Shown here: positions 33,685 through 45,067 of the stretch, piece by piece | Layout of the letters: every line of letters begins with the position of its first letter | Numbering within the stretch: position 1 is the first letter of the stretch | NCBI RefSeq assembly: GCF_025766255.1 | Contig: NW_026516704.1 | Coordinates: forward strand, 124,001 to 188,000 | Direction: 5' to 3' | Length of the DNA stretch: 64,000 nucleotides | From: Zychaea mexicana | Taxonomy: Eukaryota; Mucoromycota; Mucoromycetes; Mucorales; Lichtheimiaceae | Notes under the pieces: model-generated | The model's input: the letters and a program-made list of their open reading frames with translations, nothing else | Databases searched by the model: none | What the model was told of the DNA's origin: nothing | Program-made: the position numbers and the translations under genes

Positions 33685-34989
33685 GTGCGGTCCAAAGTAC
33701 CCAAAGAGCCGCAAGAACAACAACAAGGACCTGCTGCCGTTCCTACATCACCGATTGAACAACAACAACAACAACAACAGAACGTCGACACTGATCAACA
33801 AGACCGATCACCGGAACATAAACCAGTTGACCAAGAAGATCGTCATCAAGAGCAAACCCAACAGAAAAAAACATCTCCACGACCGCATTTACAGCCAGAG
33901 AAACGACCAGTAGAGCAACAACGACAACAACAACCAAAAGAAATACCTGCGTCCCGAAAAACAAGTCGAGCGAAACGAAATCGTGCTAAAAACCAGAAAC
34001 AACCGAAAAAGAACATGTCTAGCACTGCACGATCGCCATCTGATACAATGACATCTCCTGATGACAGTAAACAGCAATACAAAAAGAGCCATCCGCGCAG
34101 GCCAGCAGATCGAAGAAAAAGAAGAACCGTTCCACGCGGTGAAAGTGTTAAAGAGCCAACAATAGTATCGCCATCACCTCCACCATCACCATCCCTGAAG
34201 CAGCAACAACAACAACAACAACAACAACAAGCGTTGATGTCGCGAAGACGTGGAGACAAGGCTTCTCTCTGTGATGATAACGCCGAGGATCCTTATCAGC
34301 TTCCATCGGTGAACGAGGGCGCCATCGTGGATCCTTATTTAGGCGATGACTACAACGATAGCAATTATGTACACAAAGAAGACTGGAAAGAAGAAGGTCA
34401 ACAAAGTCCAATGGTGGAGGAGCCATGCAGTCAAGATGAGCCGTTGAACGCCCCATGTAGTCAATACGATCCAAGGAGTTATGTTAAGCAGCAGCCACAA
34501 CAAGAAGATGATATGAGATTGTCGCAACAGCACTCGACAACAGCTGGAAGCCATCACCATCTGCAGACACATCAACTGTCTGCAGAAGAACTTGGACGCT
34601 TACTACAGAATAACCTTCAGTTCGACCCTCCACGGGAGGAGGTGAATTTAACAGGAGAACGTCTGGATGCCTCTGGGAACGTACTAGACAGTGAAGGCAA
34701 CATTATTGGTACCGTAGTTAAGGATGACTGGTCTCATGTAGCAGGGAAGAAGGTGAACGAACACGGCGAGATTGTTGATCTAGCGGGCAATGTCTACGGC
34801 AAGGTTCGACCGAGCACTTCTACGAGCAGACAACCGTCAAAGGATAACAATAGTAGTGGTACTGATAGTAAAAAACGTTCTGGCATTAGCTTCAGCAATA
34901 GCAATGGAAGTAGTGATGATCTTGTTGTCAATGTGGATGCAACTAAAGGTGGCATTTCATTTTCTATTCATATTCCTCGGCCGCAATAA
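33685..34989 (+). CDS. Gln-rich protein with DUF3659 (LEA-like) repeats, 5' end unresolved
   Basis: An open frame of about 434 codons. The first two thirds are Gln/Pro/Arg-rich and disordered, with three Q runs. Near 34,640-34,806 lie two DUF3659-type repeats: GERLDASGNVLDSEGNIIG and GKKVNEHGEIVDLAGNVYGKV. The end, GISFSIHIPRP, is another tail recognised from fungal LEA-like proteins. The frame has no ATG before residue 110, and an in-frame stop lies at 33,631, so the start is probably in an upstream exon; a candidate ATG at about 33,579 followed by a GTAACA donor does not match in phase. The gene sits between two genes that share a different tail, suggesting a functional set. The Gln runs are mostly CAA/CAG mixtures. 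Confidence 0.65.
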   Translation: MRSKVPKEPQEQQQGPAAVPTSPIEQQQQQQQNVDTDQQDRSPEHKPVDQEDRHQEQTQQKKTSPRPHLQPEKRPVEQQRQQQPKEIPASRKTSRAKRNRAKNQKQPKKNMSSTARSPSDTMTSPDDSKQQYKKSHPRRPADRRKRRTVPRGESVKEPTIVSPSPPPSPSLKQQQQQQQQQQALMSRRRGDKASLCDDNAEDPYQLPSVNEGAIVDPYLGDDYNDSNYVHKEDWKEEGQQSPMVEEPCSQDEPLNAPCSQYDPRSYVKQQPQQEDDMRLSQQHSTTAGSHHHLQTHQLSAEELGRLLQNNLQFDPPREEVNLTGERLDASGNVLDSEGNIIGTVVKDDWSHVAGKKVNEHGEIVDLAGNVYGKVRPSTSTSRQPSKDNNSSGTDSKKRSGISFSNSNGSSDDLVVNVDATKGGISFSIHIPRPQ

Positions 34990-35129
34990 ATAATTTTGAG
35001 CAAATTTATAATAACGATGTCTTCCATGAGTGCGTATAATATAAGATTATCTTTGTACTTGAAAGAGCTTGCGATCAGCAACAACAACAAAGTGTTTTGT
35101 ATACATGGATATTATAAAGTCTGGTTTGT

Positions 35130-35489
35130 TTAAAATATAGCCAGCGTAAGATCACCGTGAACCCGGGCATTGACTTGCACCTCGACGTCCAGATTCAAAT
35201 CCAATTTAAGTCCACCTGTTGATTTTCCTTCTGGCGCTGGATTTCGACTTTGAAAAGGTTCTTTCAAGCTGACAGGATGAGGAGGAAGAGGAGGAGCAGC
35301 AGCTACAGACTTTGATGATGACACCATCTGCTGCTGTTGCTGGTTTTTCGAATGACTATCCTGTCGCTGCTGTAATGGAGCAGAAGACGTTGATGTGTGC
35401 TGTTGTTTTCGTCGTCGCGGCAATTGTTGGTTTCTTAATCGCGTTGGCGATGGTGACAATTTTTTGGACGTCGAAGCACGAGTGGGCAT
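35130..35489 (-). CDS. Small disordered protein with the same C-terminal LDLNLDVE/ARVHGDLTLA signature
   Basis: Predicted 119 residues from the ATG at 35,489. Basic, Ser/Thr/Gln-rich body and the ending GLKLDLNLDVEVQVNARVHGDLTLAIF, which aligns residue for residue with the tail of the gene at 32,599. The rest is not similar, so the tail is the conserved functional unit. The frame stays open 5' of the ATG but that part lacks the composition of the rest. Likely a paralogue or module-sharing neighbour of the LEA-like cluster; no function is known to me. Confidence 0.65.
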   Translation of the reverse strand: MPTRASTSKKLSPSPTRLRNQQLPRRRKQQHTSTSSAPLQQRQDSHSKNQQQQQMVSSSKSVAAAPPLPPHPVSLKEPFQSRNPAPEGKSTGGLKLDLNLDVEVQVNARVHGDLTLAIF

Positions 35490-36434
35490 TTCTGTCAGAA
35501 GTATAGGGCTTACTCGTATATAAGGCACAAAATAAATAGTTGGATGGAAAAGGTAGCGAGCAGGGAAGACGGTCGAATAAAGAAAGAAAGCGCAAGATCG
35601 AAAGAATAAGAAAAATTGGGGATACTTAATAGCAGTATTGCCACTAGCTATCATTACCACCATCATCATTGAAAGCACTCTAGCGCCATCCTCTTTCATT
35701 GGTAAGTGAGTTTGCTGCTTTCATCAGTCGTTTCTAACTTGATTTGGGCTCAAACTCAAAGTTCTGCGCTATTTGTTTTTTTTCCATGAACGTCGATTGT
35801 CGATCAAAATGAGTCATCTGGCCGCACAACTGATACTCTGTAATCGTTATTTGTCTGTTTATGCAGCTTTTGTTGGCATCTGATGAATCATCACCAGCTC
35901 AATCAGCCCTGATCATTGTAGTTCGAATAAGGAAAAGTCAGATGATTGCACAGTTGTCCTATATTTATTCTCACATCATTCATTGCATCTTCTGGTCCAA
36001 ATAAGTATATTGAATGCTCGCCATCATCGTCACAAAGGATAATATATAGACTGCTATTTGCTATGTGCTGTTTCTGCTATCTCCATGTGGGATATCAAGT
36101 CCATGCATCTTGCAATGTCGTTAAGCGCGGGAAATTGTTGGCATGGAAAGTCGAGAACTCCGATAGTTACAATGACGTATTTATGCAATCACTGTTCTGT
36201 TGTTTTCTGATGGATCTAGGCCATTAGCCCTTCATATTACTTGGTTTTTATTTACTAGAAGACTGAAACAGATGTGGCGAGGAACAAAGAGAAAAGATTA
36301 TAATTAAGCGAAGCAAATCGTCGAGAAAGCAAAATGTATATTCTACATGACAGAGACTGGGGAGGGGTATATGTACAAGGGGAAAAGCAAAGTAAATTTA
36401 CACACACATATTATGGTTTCGGAGACGTTGTTTT
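35490..36434. other. Intergenic region, nothing recognised
   Basis: Upstream of the small LEA-like gene and downstream of the carrier gene. Short frames are present without family resemblance; no repeat seen. Confidence 0.5.
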
Positions 36435-38229
36435 CTAAGGATGTGATGGATCGAGTGTTTCATATTCCTCTTCAAAGGCTGCTATACTGCGAAAGTCGAC
36501 CTCCCGCTTGACGAGTTCAAACACTAGAAATCCAATGCTAGTTGCAGGAACCACCTTGATCACGGTACTGCCAAACTCCTGGTACATGAATTTCCTCCAG
36601 CTTCCGCCATGCATTCGTACTTGCAGCTTGCATTGCTCCCATGTTTTCCGATAAAGCACCCGCACAGACTCACGCTTATCTTTGTGGGTAAATTCTGATT
36701 GTCCTTCTTCAATATAGAATATGCTATGTATCTTTGACAATGGGTGCTCAATGATTTGGTATGCCTATTACCATAAATTATATTGTTAGTCACTACAAAA
36801 CATGATTTCAGGGGTAAGGGGTGTCTTACTACTGCTGCCGCTGCACCCGCCAAAATGACAAAGATCGGCTCGAGCATCAATGGCGGTCGTTCCTTGGTAG
36901 CAATATTTGATGGATTCGCGCTTTTCTCGGTGGATATAGAATGGCTAATATCTTTTTCGCCATGATGCCGATGCATTCCTTCCAGTTGATGCAGTGTTTT
37001 CCGAGAATCCACTTGTAGACCATACATCTCGTCAAGAAAGTAATAATACCCCTGTTGCTTGACCCATTCGAACGTGGCAAAAAACAATCCACACGACAGC
37101 GAGTCCTAGAATTAAAAATCAGTTACCTACTAGGTCTCTCAGAAAAAAAAGCAGATGAAGGAAAAGATTGCAGCTTACACGCACTAGCGTCAGAGAAAAC
37201 CCACGGTATGCGCTTGCGATGCCCAGCTCTTTAAGGGTTGATTTTGCAAACTGATACATTGACCGATGTTTTCCTTCCATTAGATCGCTCACTTCAAACC
37301 GGATTTTGACAGAGTCCAAGGGAGCAGCAACAATGGATTGCATTGCGCCGGCAAGGCAGCCTGATTCATATCAGACCAGAGAGCAGGCACGAGAACGGAA
37401 GAGTATGGTTGAGGTTACAGTCCCTTCACAACACGTACAAGCAAATGATGATCGAAGCACTACTTACCGGCCATAAATACGGATGAGAAAGGAGGCGGAG
37501 GAAATGGTCGGTGTAGCTGGAACGAAGAAGCAGGATGAAACATGGGTAGCGAGGCAATGTATGTTGTGTACAGTACTGTGCCTATCATTGTATTTGCAAG
37601 CAGTGGTGGCAGGATATGACGAGGTATAAAATTCCACTACATAAATTTCTGTTTAGCTAAACTGTGTATTCTTACTCTGTTTGAAGTCTGTTTTTTTTTT
37701 CTTTGCTTTTTACCCCTTGCTTTTTTACTGCGTGTGAAATCATGCCAATCGACGTGTATCGAAACGAGAATCTTTTTGTAGAAGCTTCATCGACCGGTGG
37801 TAACAATGCCCTGGCCATCATTAGATAATCGATTCGTAGCGGTCTAAACAGCTTTTTTGTGTACAAATCGTAAATCAGCTGGTTTCCGACGGGTAGAGAC
37901 AGTTGTAAATATAAAATATACAGAAAGCGACATACCTTCACAGGCGTCCTGTAAAACAAGTACAGTCCCTGCATCATGAGGGAACGAGCAATGGCTGTAC
38001 TACCGCCAACTGAAGTTACTTCCTTTGCTTTTTTGCGCTTGTTTTGAACTGTTGTTGCCATGCTGCCATAAGGTTGTTGTGCGTATTTGATTGCTGCAGA
38101 TTGCACTGATCTACTGCTAGCTGGAAGGGCAGCGGACCAAGACGAAGAGAAGTCGGTCGGAGGATATACTGCAGTAACGTCGTTGGTTCGTCGCAGAGAT
38201 TCGGCAGCAATTGTCGTTGGCGGTGTCAT
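36435..38229 (-). CDS. Divergent mitochondrial carrier family (SLC25-type) protein
   Basis: Predicted 462 residues, exons 38229-37936, 37851-37714, 37636-37468, 37360-37179, 37105-36830, 36764-36435, all in phase. The middle repeat has the carrier signature APLDSVKIRFEV (PxDxVKxR) followed about 30 residues on by GIASAYRGFSLTLVR; the third repeat has a degenerate signature AYQIIEHPLSKI and a final GFLVFELVKRE helix; the first repeat reads FRPLRIDYLMMAR, lacking the P-x-[DE]-x-x-[KR] motif. An N-terminal 70-residue Ser/Ala/Thr-rich extension and a hydrophilic insert of about 50 residues before repeat three make it longer than usual carriers (about 300). Transported substrate unknown; it may be a non-transporting outer-membrane type, like Ugo1 or MTCH. 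Confidence 0.82.
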
Positions 38230-39412
38230 TCAGTTGCACATTGAGCAAGGTACGACAACAAACAACCCACTATTACCACCACGACCTGTTGTGTTTGAAA
38301 GTTTCTCGGAAAAACCAAATTGCCAGCTCCACAACCACAGACACGAAACTTAGCTTGTCCTGACGTTACTTACAAGAACGTCGTGCATATGTGGTTAGAA
38401 GCACACAAATACTATATACACGCATCAATCTTTATGGGCATCCATGTACATATATAGTCCTACATATGATCACCATTTTTTGGTTGTTGTGCTGCGACTA
38501 TATAAGAATACGTCGAGACAACACTGGTCCTGTTTTCATTATTATTTCCGTGCTTCGATCCTTGCTCCTAATATCTACACCAGCCAATCTGCGAAATGCC
38601 TTTACTCTACGGCCTGGCATATTCAGGCTGTGCATCGTACCTTCTTACTTTAATATATTGCAACAAGCATTCCTTTATGAAGAAACTGGACCTTACCAGT
38701 TAACGATCGACACCCATAGTACCGCCACAACCGTACACACTGCAGTTGCATGGTAAAAAGCAAGCAAGTTTGAGATCCTGATACTCATTTTCTTCCTTCT
38801 TTTCGTTTCTATTAATCCTGCCCATATTTTTTGTCATCTCGTGAGAACTGCCAAAGATAGAGAATGTGCGTTATGCCATTTGCTGCTTTGTCGCTTCTGT
38901 TGGGTCATTAAAAGAGTGCAGCAATAAAGACACACCTTGTGACAGATGCTTCTGTACTTTTCACCACTTTCTTCGCTCCCAATGTTGGACTCGCCCTTTG
39001 CTACCAACAGGTCATCGCAACATTTTGCAAGTCGTTATCCACAATTTTAGAAGTCGAAAAGCATTGCAAGTTGATTTTGAGCTGGGATACGTAAGGTACT
39101 GATGATTATTTAAAGTTTCACGAAAGTGGCTATACTCATACTCTAAAAATATCTCTACTCGGCGTTTACTTACCTCTTTTTCATTTCAGTTGTTTTGGAA
39201 GTCTATTAAATGCACTCTGTCTACGACGACGTCTCGTCAGTAGCAGGATACTCGTAATTGTTCTAGCTGAGAAGCTGTACGGAGGGAGCTAGGAAGAGAG
39301 CGATGATAGTGTACGTGAGAAGTATCCTTCAGTGCTCGGTAATGGCTACTTTTTTAAAGGCTTGAAGCTCAGGGCTACTACTACTATGTAGTCATTATCT
39401 CTTCCATTAAAT
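38230..39412. other. Region without recognised genes
   Basis: Contains upstream flank of the carrier gene and short frames with no family match. Cys-rich frames near 38,860-39,100 might be decayed LINE sequence continuous with the remnant that follows, but this is not demonstrable by eye. Confidence 0.4.
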
Positions 39413-39960
39413 GTGCTATGGGCGTGTGATGCCTCACTTGGCTATCTCTGCCCTCAATCAGCTGCGGATGGTATTATACGGAGGATCCTCACTAATCGAT
39501 TTTTCAACGCTCTGGCTCAAGGACGGGTCTTCATGATCAATGGCTATGCACATCTCTGTCTCCCCCAGCATTTCAGGCAACTGCCACTCCGGACGTCTTA
39601 GTGCAATTGATACAACACCTCTCTCTCACCGCTTCATACCACCTTGCTGAAATGGCAGACAAAACGATATCGCCGCAACGCTCACCACCAATACATAGCG
39701 TCACCGGCATAACTGCTCAACAATGGTCCAAATTTTGGTCATGGCCCATAGAACACACTGCCCGCAATGTCTGGTTTCGCGCTATACGGTACATGGGACA
39801 CTGCCAACTTCATCACGACTTCATCGCTTCAATATCTCTCATGCTTCATCACTTGACCGTCGTCTTTGTCGCTCCAACATCGATACTACAATCCACTTCC
39901 TATTCGAATGCCCCCGCAAATATTAAGTGTGGCAACTAGTGTTACGGTGAATTTGGGGTA
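39413..39960 (+). pseudogene. LINE (non-LTR) retrotransposon 3' coding remnant
   Basis: Across two frames the end of a LINE ORF2 is readable: WSKFWSWPIEHTARNVWFRA, then LPTSSRLHRFNI, and IHFLFECPRKY, the zf-RVT zinc-binding tail (the H..FxCP pattern) seen at the C terminus of fungal LINE polymerases. Frame shifts and stops interrupt it, and neither the reverse-transcriptase core nor a poly-A/target duplication is visible. A 5'-truncated, decayed insertion is the natural explanation. Confidence 0.6.
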
Positions 39961-40140
39961 TTCCAGGTAGTTACGTAACGGTTTAAGTGTATGTTTTGTA
40001 ATGAGCACTAGTAATAATATCGTTTATTACAGACGGGTTGTGAAATGATATGAGAGTAAAGTAAAGTAAAAATGTGTATGGTTTATGTCCAAGGGTGGAA
40101 ATGGTAGTGAGCTGTTGTCTTGATTAAGCTCAGTGAGTAG

Positions 40141-40255
40141 AAATGAGGATCAGGGATGTTACGTCTGTCCAAAATGAATGAGGAATAAGGATCAGGAATG
40201 TTACGTCTGTCCAAGTAAATGAGAAATAAGAGCAGGAATGTTACGTCTGGTCTTA
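40141..40255. repeat. Three tandem copies of an approximately 41-bp unit
   Basis: The core CAGGRATGTTACGTCTGT recurs with ATGTTACG starting at 40,156, 40,198 and 40,238 (periods 42 and 40). Between units lies ATGAGGAATAAG-like sequence. Not coding. Confidence 0.85.
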
Positions 40256-40458
40256 ATATAAGAGTTTATTTAGCTTCAGTTACGAGCAATAAACAATATG
40301 TAAGATAAAACAAGCCGTGTTTTAGGTCTTGAGTGATTGAAAACAACACTTGAAAAGTTAAGTCAAAAGTGGGAGGTAAAAATTCAATGTCTTTATTCAA
40401 ATAAAAATGATGGGGTATTTATATCTTTCTGGTTATTTAATAATGTCTAAGATAACTC

Positions 40459-40690
40459 ATGCTGCGGTTGCTGCGGTTGCTGCGCAACGCCAATGCTGCG
40501 GTAACTTGCTGTTACTGCGGATGCTGCGGTAGTTGTTGTTACTGCGGATGCTGCGGTAATGCTCTTATTCAACAAGCTGTTCTTCGAATCTTTACAAAGT
40601 AAAGGGTTCGTTCTATTTATAGTTGTTCCTTTTGATAATTTTGGGGTGCAAGAGAGTTGTAGAGTTGCTGCGGTTGCTGCGGTAGTTACG
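40459..40690. repeat. TGCTGCGGT simple-repeat clusters
   Basis: Several head-to-tail or near-adjacent TGCTGCGGT units at about 40,459-40,557 and again at 40,665-40,684, interspersed with TTGTTACTGCGG. Confidence 0.8.
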
Positions 40691-41189
40691 TATTGTATTC
40701 TGATTGCCGCTTGGTGTGTGGTTCTTTTGTATGTTTGGTTTATTTGTTATGGGTGGTTCTCGGGGTAACACTAGTTTGGGGTCACCTTCGGTACTCGGAT
40801 CCTAGTGCACATTCGATCCTTCTGCTCCTCTGTCAAGTCACTTTACCCGACGAGCCACCTACACGCCTAGGAATCTGTATCAAAACCGTAGAACCAAACC
40901 GGAACTGAACCACCAGTTCTTTATATGTAGAACCGAAGAACTGAGAGGCAGAAGATCACATTCAGCGATCTTAGTAATTATTATAAAGTAGGCTATAATG
41001 AAAGTTACAAGCACAATGTTATTCCGAAGAGACCAGGGAGTAATGTATTTGCAAGTCATACTTTATTTAAAAACTTAACAGAACCTATAAAAGCAAAAGG
41101 GAAGGAAAAAATAGTAAACAAGAGTACAGAAAAGAATACAAGGAAGAAATAAAAGCAGGGAAAGATCAAAGAGCTAGGGAAAAGAGGCA

Positions 41190-43575
41190 TGGAAAAAAGG
41201 TGCGGAAAGGAGGTACAGATACGAAGAAGCGGAAACGTTCCGAAGGAGCACCACGAATTTAAAAGCATTAGCATTTCGATAGTATGCGGTTGGAGGCGGT
41301 ATCACGTGTGCGGCAGGAGAAGTTGAGTTTGGGAAAAGCAATGTTCGGATGGTGTCGAAGTGACTGGGACCGCCAAACAGCTTGCAGCCATTGCAGCCAT
41401 GTTTGGCCACTGGGGCTAGCATTTTCAGTATGGAGGGACCAGTTGTTCTTGTCCTTTCTGGTTTGGTACCGCTCTTCTTAATCGCTCGTCCAAGTAATCC
41501 TCTAGTCCGTCACCAGCCGTGGACGTCATATATAGGCTGTACAAGCTCTGCATCTCGTCATTCACTTCGGGCCTCATAGCAGCGCCTTTCGGGATTGCTG
41601 CCCAGGCCTCGTGCACCATCCGCTGGCTCATAACTTGGTATCCGTCTTCCGAACTTGCTTGGCGCCACCAAGAAAACTTCACCTGCGGATCCAAGGCCGT
41701 CGCAGCTGTATATACATCCGTATCGTCTACCTTGCAATAGTACATCTGCAACTTGTCGAGGCCACGTCTCGCCGCCTATTTTAATTCTGGTGGATAATCA
41801 TTGCTGACAACGTATTCTAGAGAATCAATCAACTTGCTGTAGTAGACAATCGCCGTGCTGATGGTGGAGTGGCTCGTACTGGCGGACAAGGCTTCGGTCG
41901 ACTTATAGAAGGGCGCTAAGACTTTCTTTAATTGGTCGATGCGCTTCCATTCTGTTGTCAGCGTGAATGGTAATAGCTCATCATTGGTGCTATTCGAGCA
42001 CAGCACGTTATATGGTACACGTAAGGCTGCACGGTCAACCACGTCATACGTCGAATTCCAGCAGGTGGCCACGTCGAGATGGAGGGTGGGCTGCGTGAAG
42101 CAACCTGAGTTTGTTGTCGCACGGATGGCTCCATGCGCTGAGGCGAAGAACTATGTGTAATCAAACGTATAATAAGTAAATGGTGCCAATGATACCATCG
42201 AATAGGGAAATAATTGCTTGTTGATAGTAATCACTCACGGAATATTTTTGATTCCTTTTCGTAGCTTGACCAGCACATTCATTGCTTCGATCTCTTGCTC
42301 CTCCAAAGCGCGTTCTGCGTTTACCTCGAAGGTTGCATTGACATCGACTTCGTCACTTTCGTCCTCGGCATCACTATCACCAGTATTGTCGCGCAACATT
42401 GGACCTAGGCCCCAACGTAGGATGTCTTGGACCGCCAAGTTCAGCACATGGCCAAGGCATGGGATATGGTGCTGGCCTGCACGGAATGACCTAATACAGA
42501 TGATATTGTATAAGCTCATGAACCGATATTGCCAAATATTTCAAATTCGCATTTATACTCTTGACACTTACCATCCATTGTAAACAGCGTGGTGCTCAAC
42601 GATCCGAACCATTTTCTTCATATTTGAAGCGTTATCTTTCGTGATAGTACAGTACCCGCGCGTTAAACCGATATTTCGTAAAACCAATCACTTCCCCAAA
42701 ATACCAGCTTGGTAAGCAGTATGTATGTCATATAATGGACCCTCAATCTTTAAACTGGTCATTCGTTAAACCGATCACTTTCTCGAAAAACAGAGGTGAT
42801 CGGTTTAACGAGCGGGTACTGTAAATAGTTTGGGTCCTAGGCCGACTCATTCAAAACACGGATAAAGGCATTGGCAAGATTTTCCGCTGAATTGAGCCCC
42901 TGCAGTGGTACAAATCCGGGGATGATTTCATGCATGGTCCAAGTTGATGGCGAAATCCAGTGACCAGTAACAGAAAGGAAGGAATCGTTATAGAGGCTTG
43001 TCCAACCATCAAGTGTGCATGAAATTGCAGGAATCTTGTCCAACGTGGCGCGCAACGTAATTTGCACAGGCCGTACTCCTCTTCGGACTAAAGGTAAAAT
43101 ATGGGGCATAAGAATTAGGCTTTTGATACGGACACCCCTTCTATTTTTAATCTCATCGGGCTCCACACATCCTATACAATTACACTTGTGGGGGTGTCCG
43201 CAAGGTTGTGTACTACCGAAGTGGTTTGTTCTTTGTTTCCTATACCATATAATGAGATAGCCATAAAACAAAGTAAAAATATAATGTTCCTTTAAGGTAT
43301 AGAGTAATTCTGATCAACATCGCTATTTAACTCATACTAAAATATATAAATACTGAATATTTGGTTTTTCGCACAGTGTGCTGTTGCTGCTGAGCAAGCT
43401 GAGAACGTAAATCACGTACAGCCGACACAAGCTCTTGCAGGATTTCTGTTTGATTCGGTGGATCCGTCATGTGTGAGTTGGGAGTGACGAAAAAGGGAGA
43501 AAAAGAGACGCGTCCTTTTTTTCCTGAAAAAATTAAAATCCCTACTACTGTCAAATTTTTTTTCGCGTTTGACAT
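41190..43575 (-). pseudogene. hAT-family transposase pseudogene
   Basis: Reading on the minus strand: a short N-terminal part (43,575-43,380), then SCTLDGWTSLYNDSFLSVTG (hAT catalytic block with the first Asp), a frameshift near 42,840, TITKDNASNMKKMV (second Asp block), HIPCLGHVLNLAVQDIL (the conserved CxxH-like HxLNLxVxD block), an acidic insert, WNSTYDVVDRA, and the C-terminal dimerisation region with DPQVKFSWW. The APSERF motif lies near 41,248-41,231. Stops at 41,773 and 41,425, the frameshift and an inserted MITE show it is inactive. Known hAT transposases move 8-bp-TSD elements; I did not find this copy's ends. Confidence 0.85.
42650..42820. mobile_element. Pogo/Tigger-like MITE inser­ted in the hAT pseudogene
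   Basis: A 171-bp element starting CAGTACCCGC and ending GCGGGTACTG, flanked on both sides by TA. The inverted ends continue CGTTAAACCGAT with one mismatch (G/T) in the first 23 bp. The right half also folds alone: TCGTTAAACCGATCAC is followed 17 bp later by its exact complement. Removing the element with one TA joins the hAT codons for GPKLF to TITKDNASN. TIRs beginning CAGT and a TA target are typical of the pogo/Tigger branch of Tc1/mariner. No coding capacity. Confidence 0.82.
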
Positions 43576-43599
43576 TTTCGCGTTTTCTTAACTGTTTGA

Positions 43600-45067
43600 C
43601 ACAAGAATGACAGCCAGATGACGAACGTAACAATAGACTTTATGTTGCCGAAGCCGATAACATTGATTGTCGAGTTGGAACTTTACAGTCGATCAAATCG
43701 CCTCAGCACAACGTCTTTTACGTGTATCCTGGGATTCGGCCATATAGCTCAAAGCTTGGTGATACATCAAGAATTTGAAAGCATCATTATAGGTAGTAAC
43801 CACCCATTTTTACTAAAATAAACCTGATTTCACATATTTTCACCCTGGTGTTCACTATTTTTCGCAATAAAAAATTTGGTTGTTTGGTTTGCAACCTTTG
43901 TTTACTATGTTTTACACAAATTCACCTCTTTAACCAGTTTCAACGTTGATTCACCAGTATTAACTAAAGCATATTCAACCAAAATTTACAGAGAAGTGCT
44001 TAGTGATTTCTGGTCGCAACCGATCGTCCCTCTTATTAACCAGTTATGACAGAGTTTAACAGGACATCACCTATATTGACCAGTATTAACCTAAAAATTT
44101 CCCGTGGTGATAGTATACCTCAAATTGCCACATAGCTTTTTTTTTCTTTCAAGCAGTGTTATCATTACATTGAGCGCAGTGGCTTTATATTTGATTTAGC
44201 CTCTCAACTTTGATGCATCACTATAACCCTTCGTCTGGTCCTTTATCCTCGTTACTTGGAGCATAACACTCCCAGTAATTTTGGCTTGCATGCTACAGCG
44301 CACAACGTGATGTACTTGCCCAGTACCCATCTTCATTATATAAGTATCTTATGTCTCTAACGATCGTTTTTACTACGAAATATGTCACATCTAATCTTAA
44401 AGTGATCATTCTATATCCATTTATTTACAATTTTACTATATGTTGAATTTATCCATATATTATAATGTTAGTCTACGTCTCAAAAACTACTTCTAAGGAT
44501 GGTCTAATATGTGTGGACTGTTCTTACATTTAACAACTATAGAGGAGAAGACTAGTACAAAAAGAAATTAAAGCTTTTCATGGAAAGTAACTTTCCAACT
44601 TAGGTAGGGGAGGCATTGTAAGTGAACCCGTTCTCATGGTACTGATCCTTCTTTTGCATGTAATATGTGTTTCTCGATTTACAAAACAATCTTTTTACTT
44701 TTATGATAAGTAACAACTTTATTCACTTATGTATGCCTATATCTATATACTCCTCGGTTCTACGACGCTTTATCTCTTTTCCCAACTTGTCTATGCTGAT
44801 ACCAAGATCACGACGTTCTTCTTCCAACTGGCTTGCAGCAGCGGTGGTCGATATATGGTTTTCTTGTGCCTTCCGCTCGACTTCTTTATATATCAACCTT
44901 CTTCAGCAGAAAAATCTCGACTCCGTGGGATCTTTCCTCCATAACGTGCGGTACGTTTCTTCCAGAAACTGGACTGAAGGCTGTCCAGCAAATCCAATGG
45001 TGTACTCGCGCCAGACATCAGTGACAGTTCTAAGCTTTCTGTTGAGCTTATAGCTTAGTGGAGGTGG
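43600..45067. other. AT-rich non-coding block with a TTNACCAGT iteron-like array
   Basis: No gene is recognisable. At 43,930-44,090 fifteen-base units of the form TTNACCAGTWTNAAC start at 43,930, 43,950, 44,036, 44,056 (degenerate) and 44,076, so spacing is 20 bp or multiples near it; looser TTNAC pentamers continue left to about 43,838. From 44,110 to 45,067 I see only AT-rich sequence and short frames. Confidence 0.55.

Noticed and set aside
33846..34259. Minus-strand Cys-rich 137-codon frame
   Set aside because: Complement of poly-Gln codons; Cys runs come from CAA/CAG read backwards.
38391..38756. 121-codon plus-strand frame as a gene
   Set aside because: No family resemblance, hydrophobic but irregular, in a region between the carrier gene and decayed LINE sequence; no splice support.
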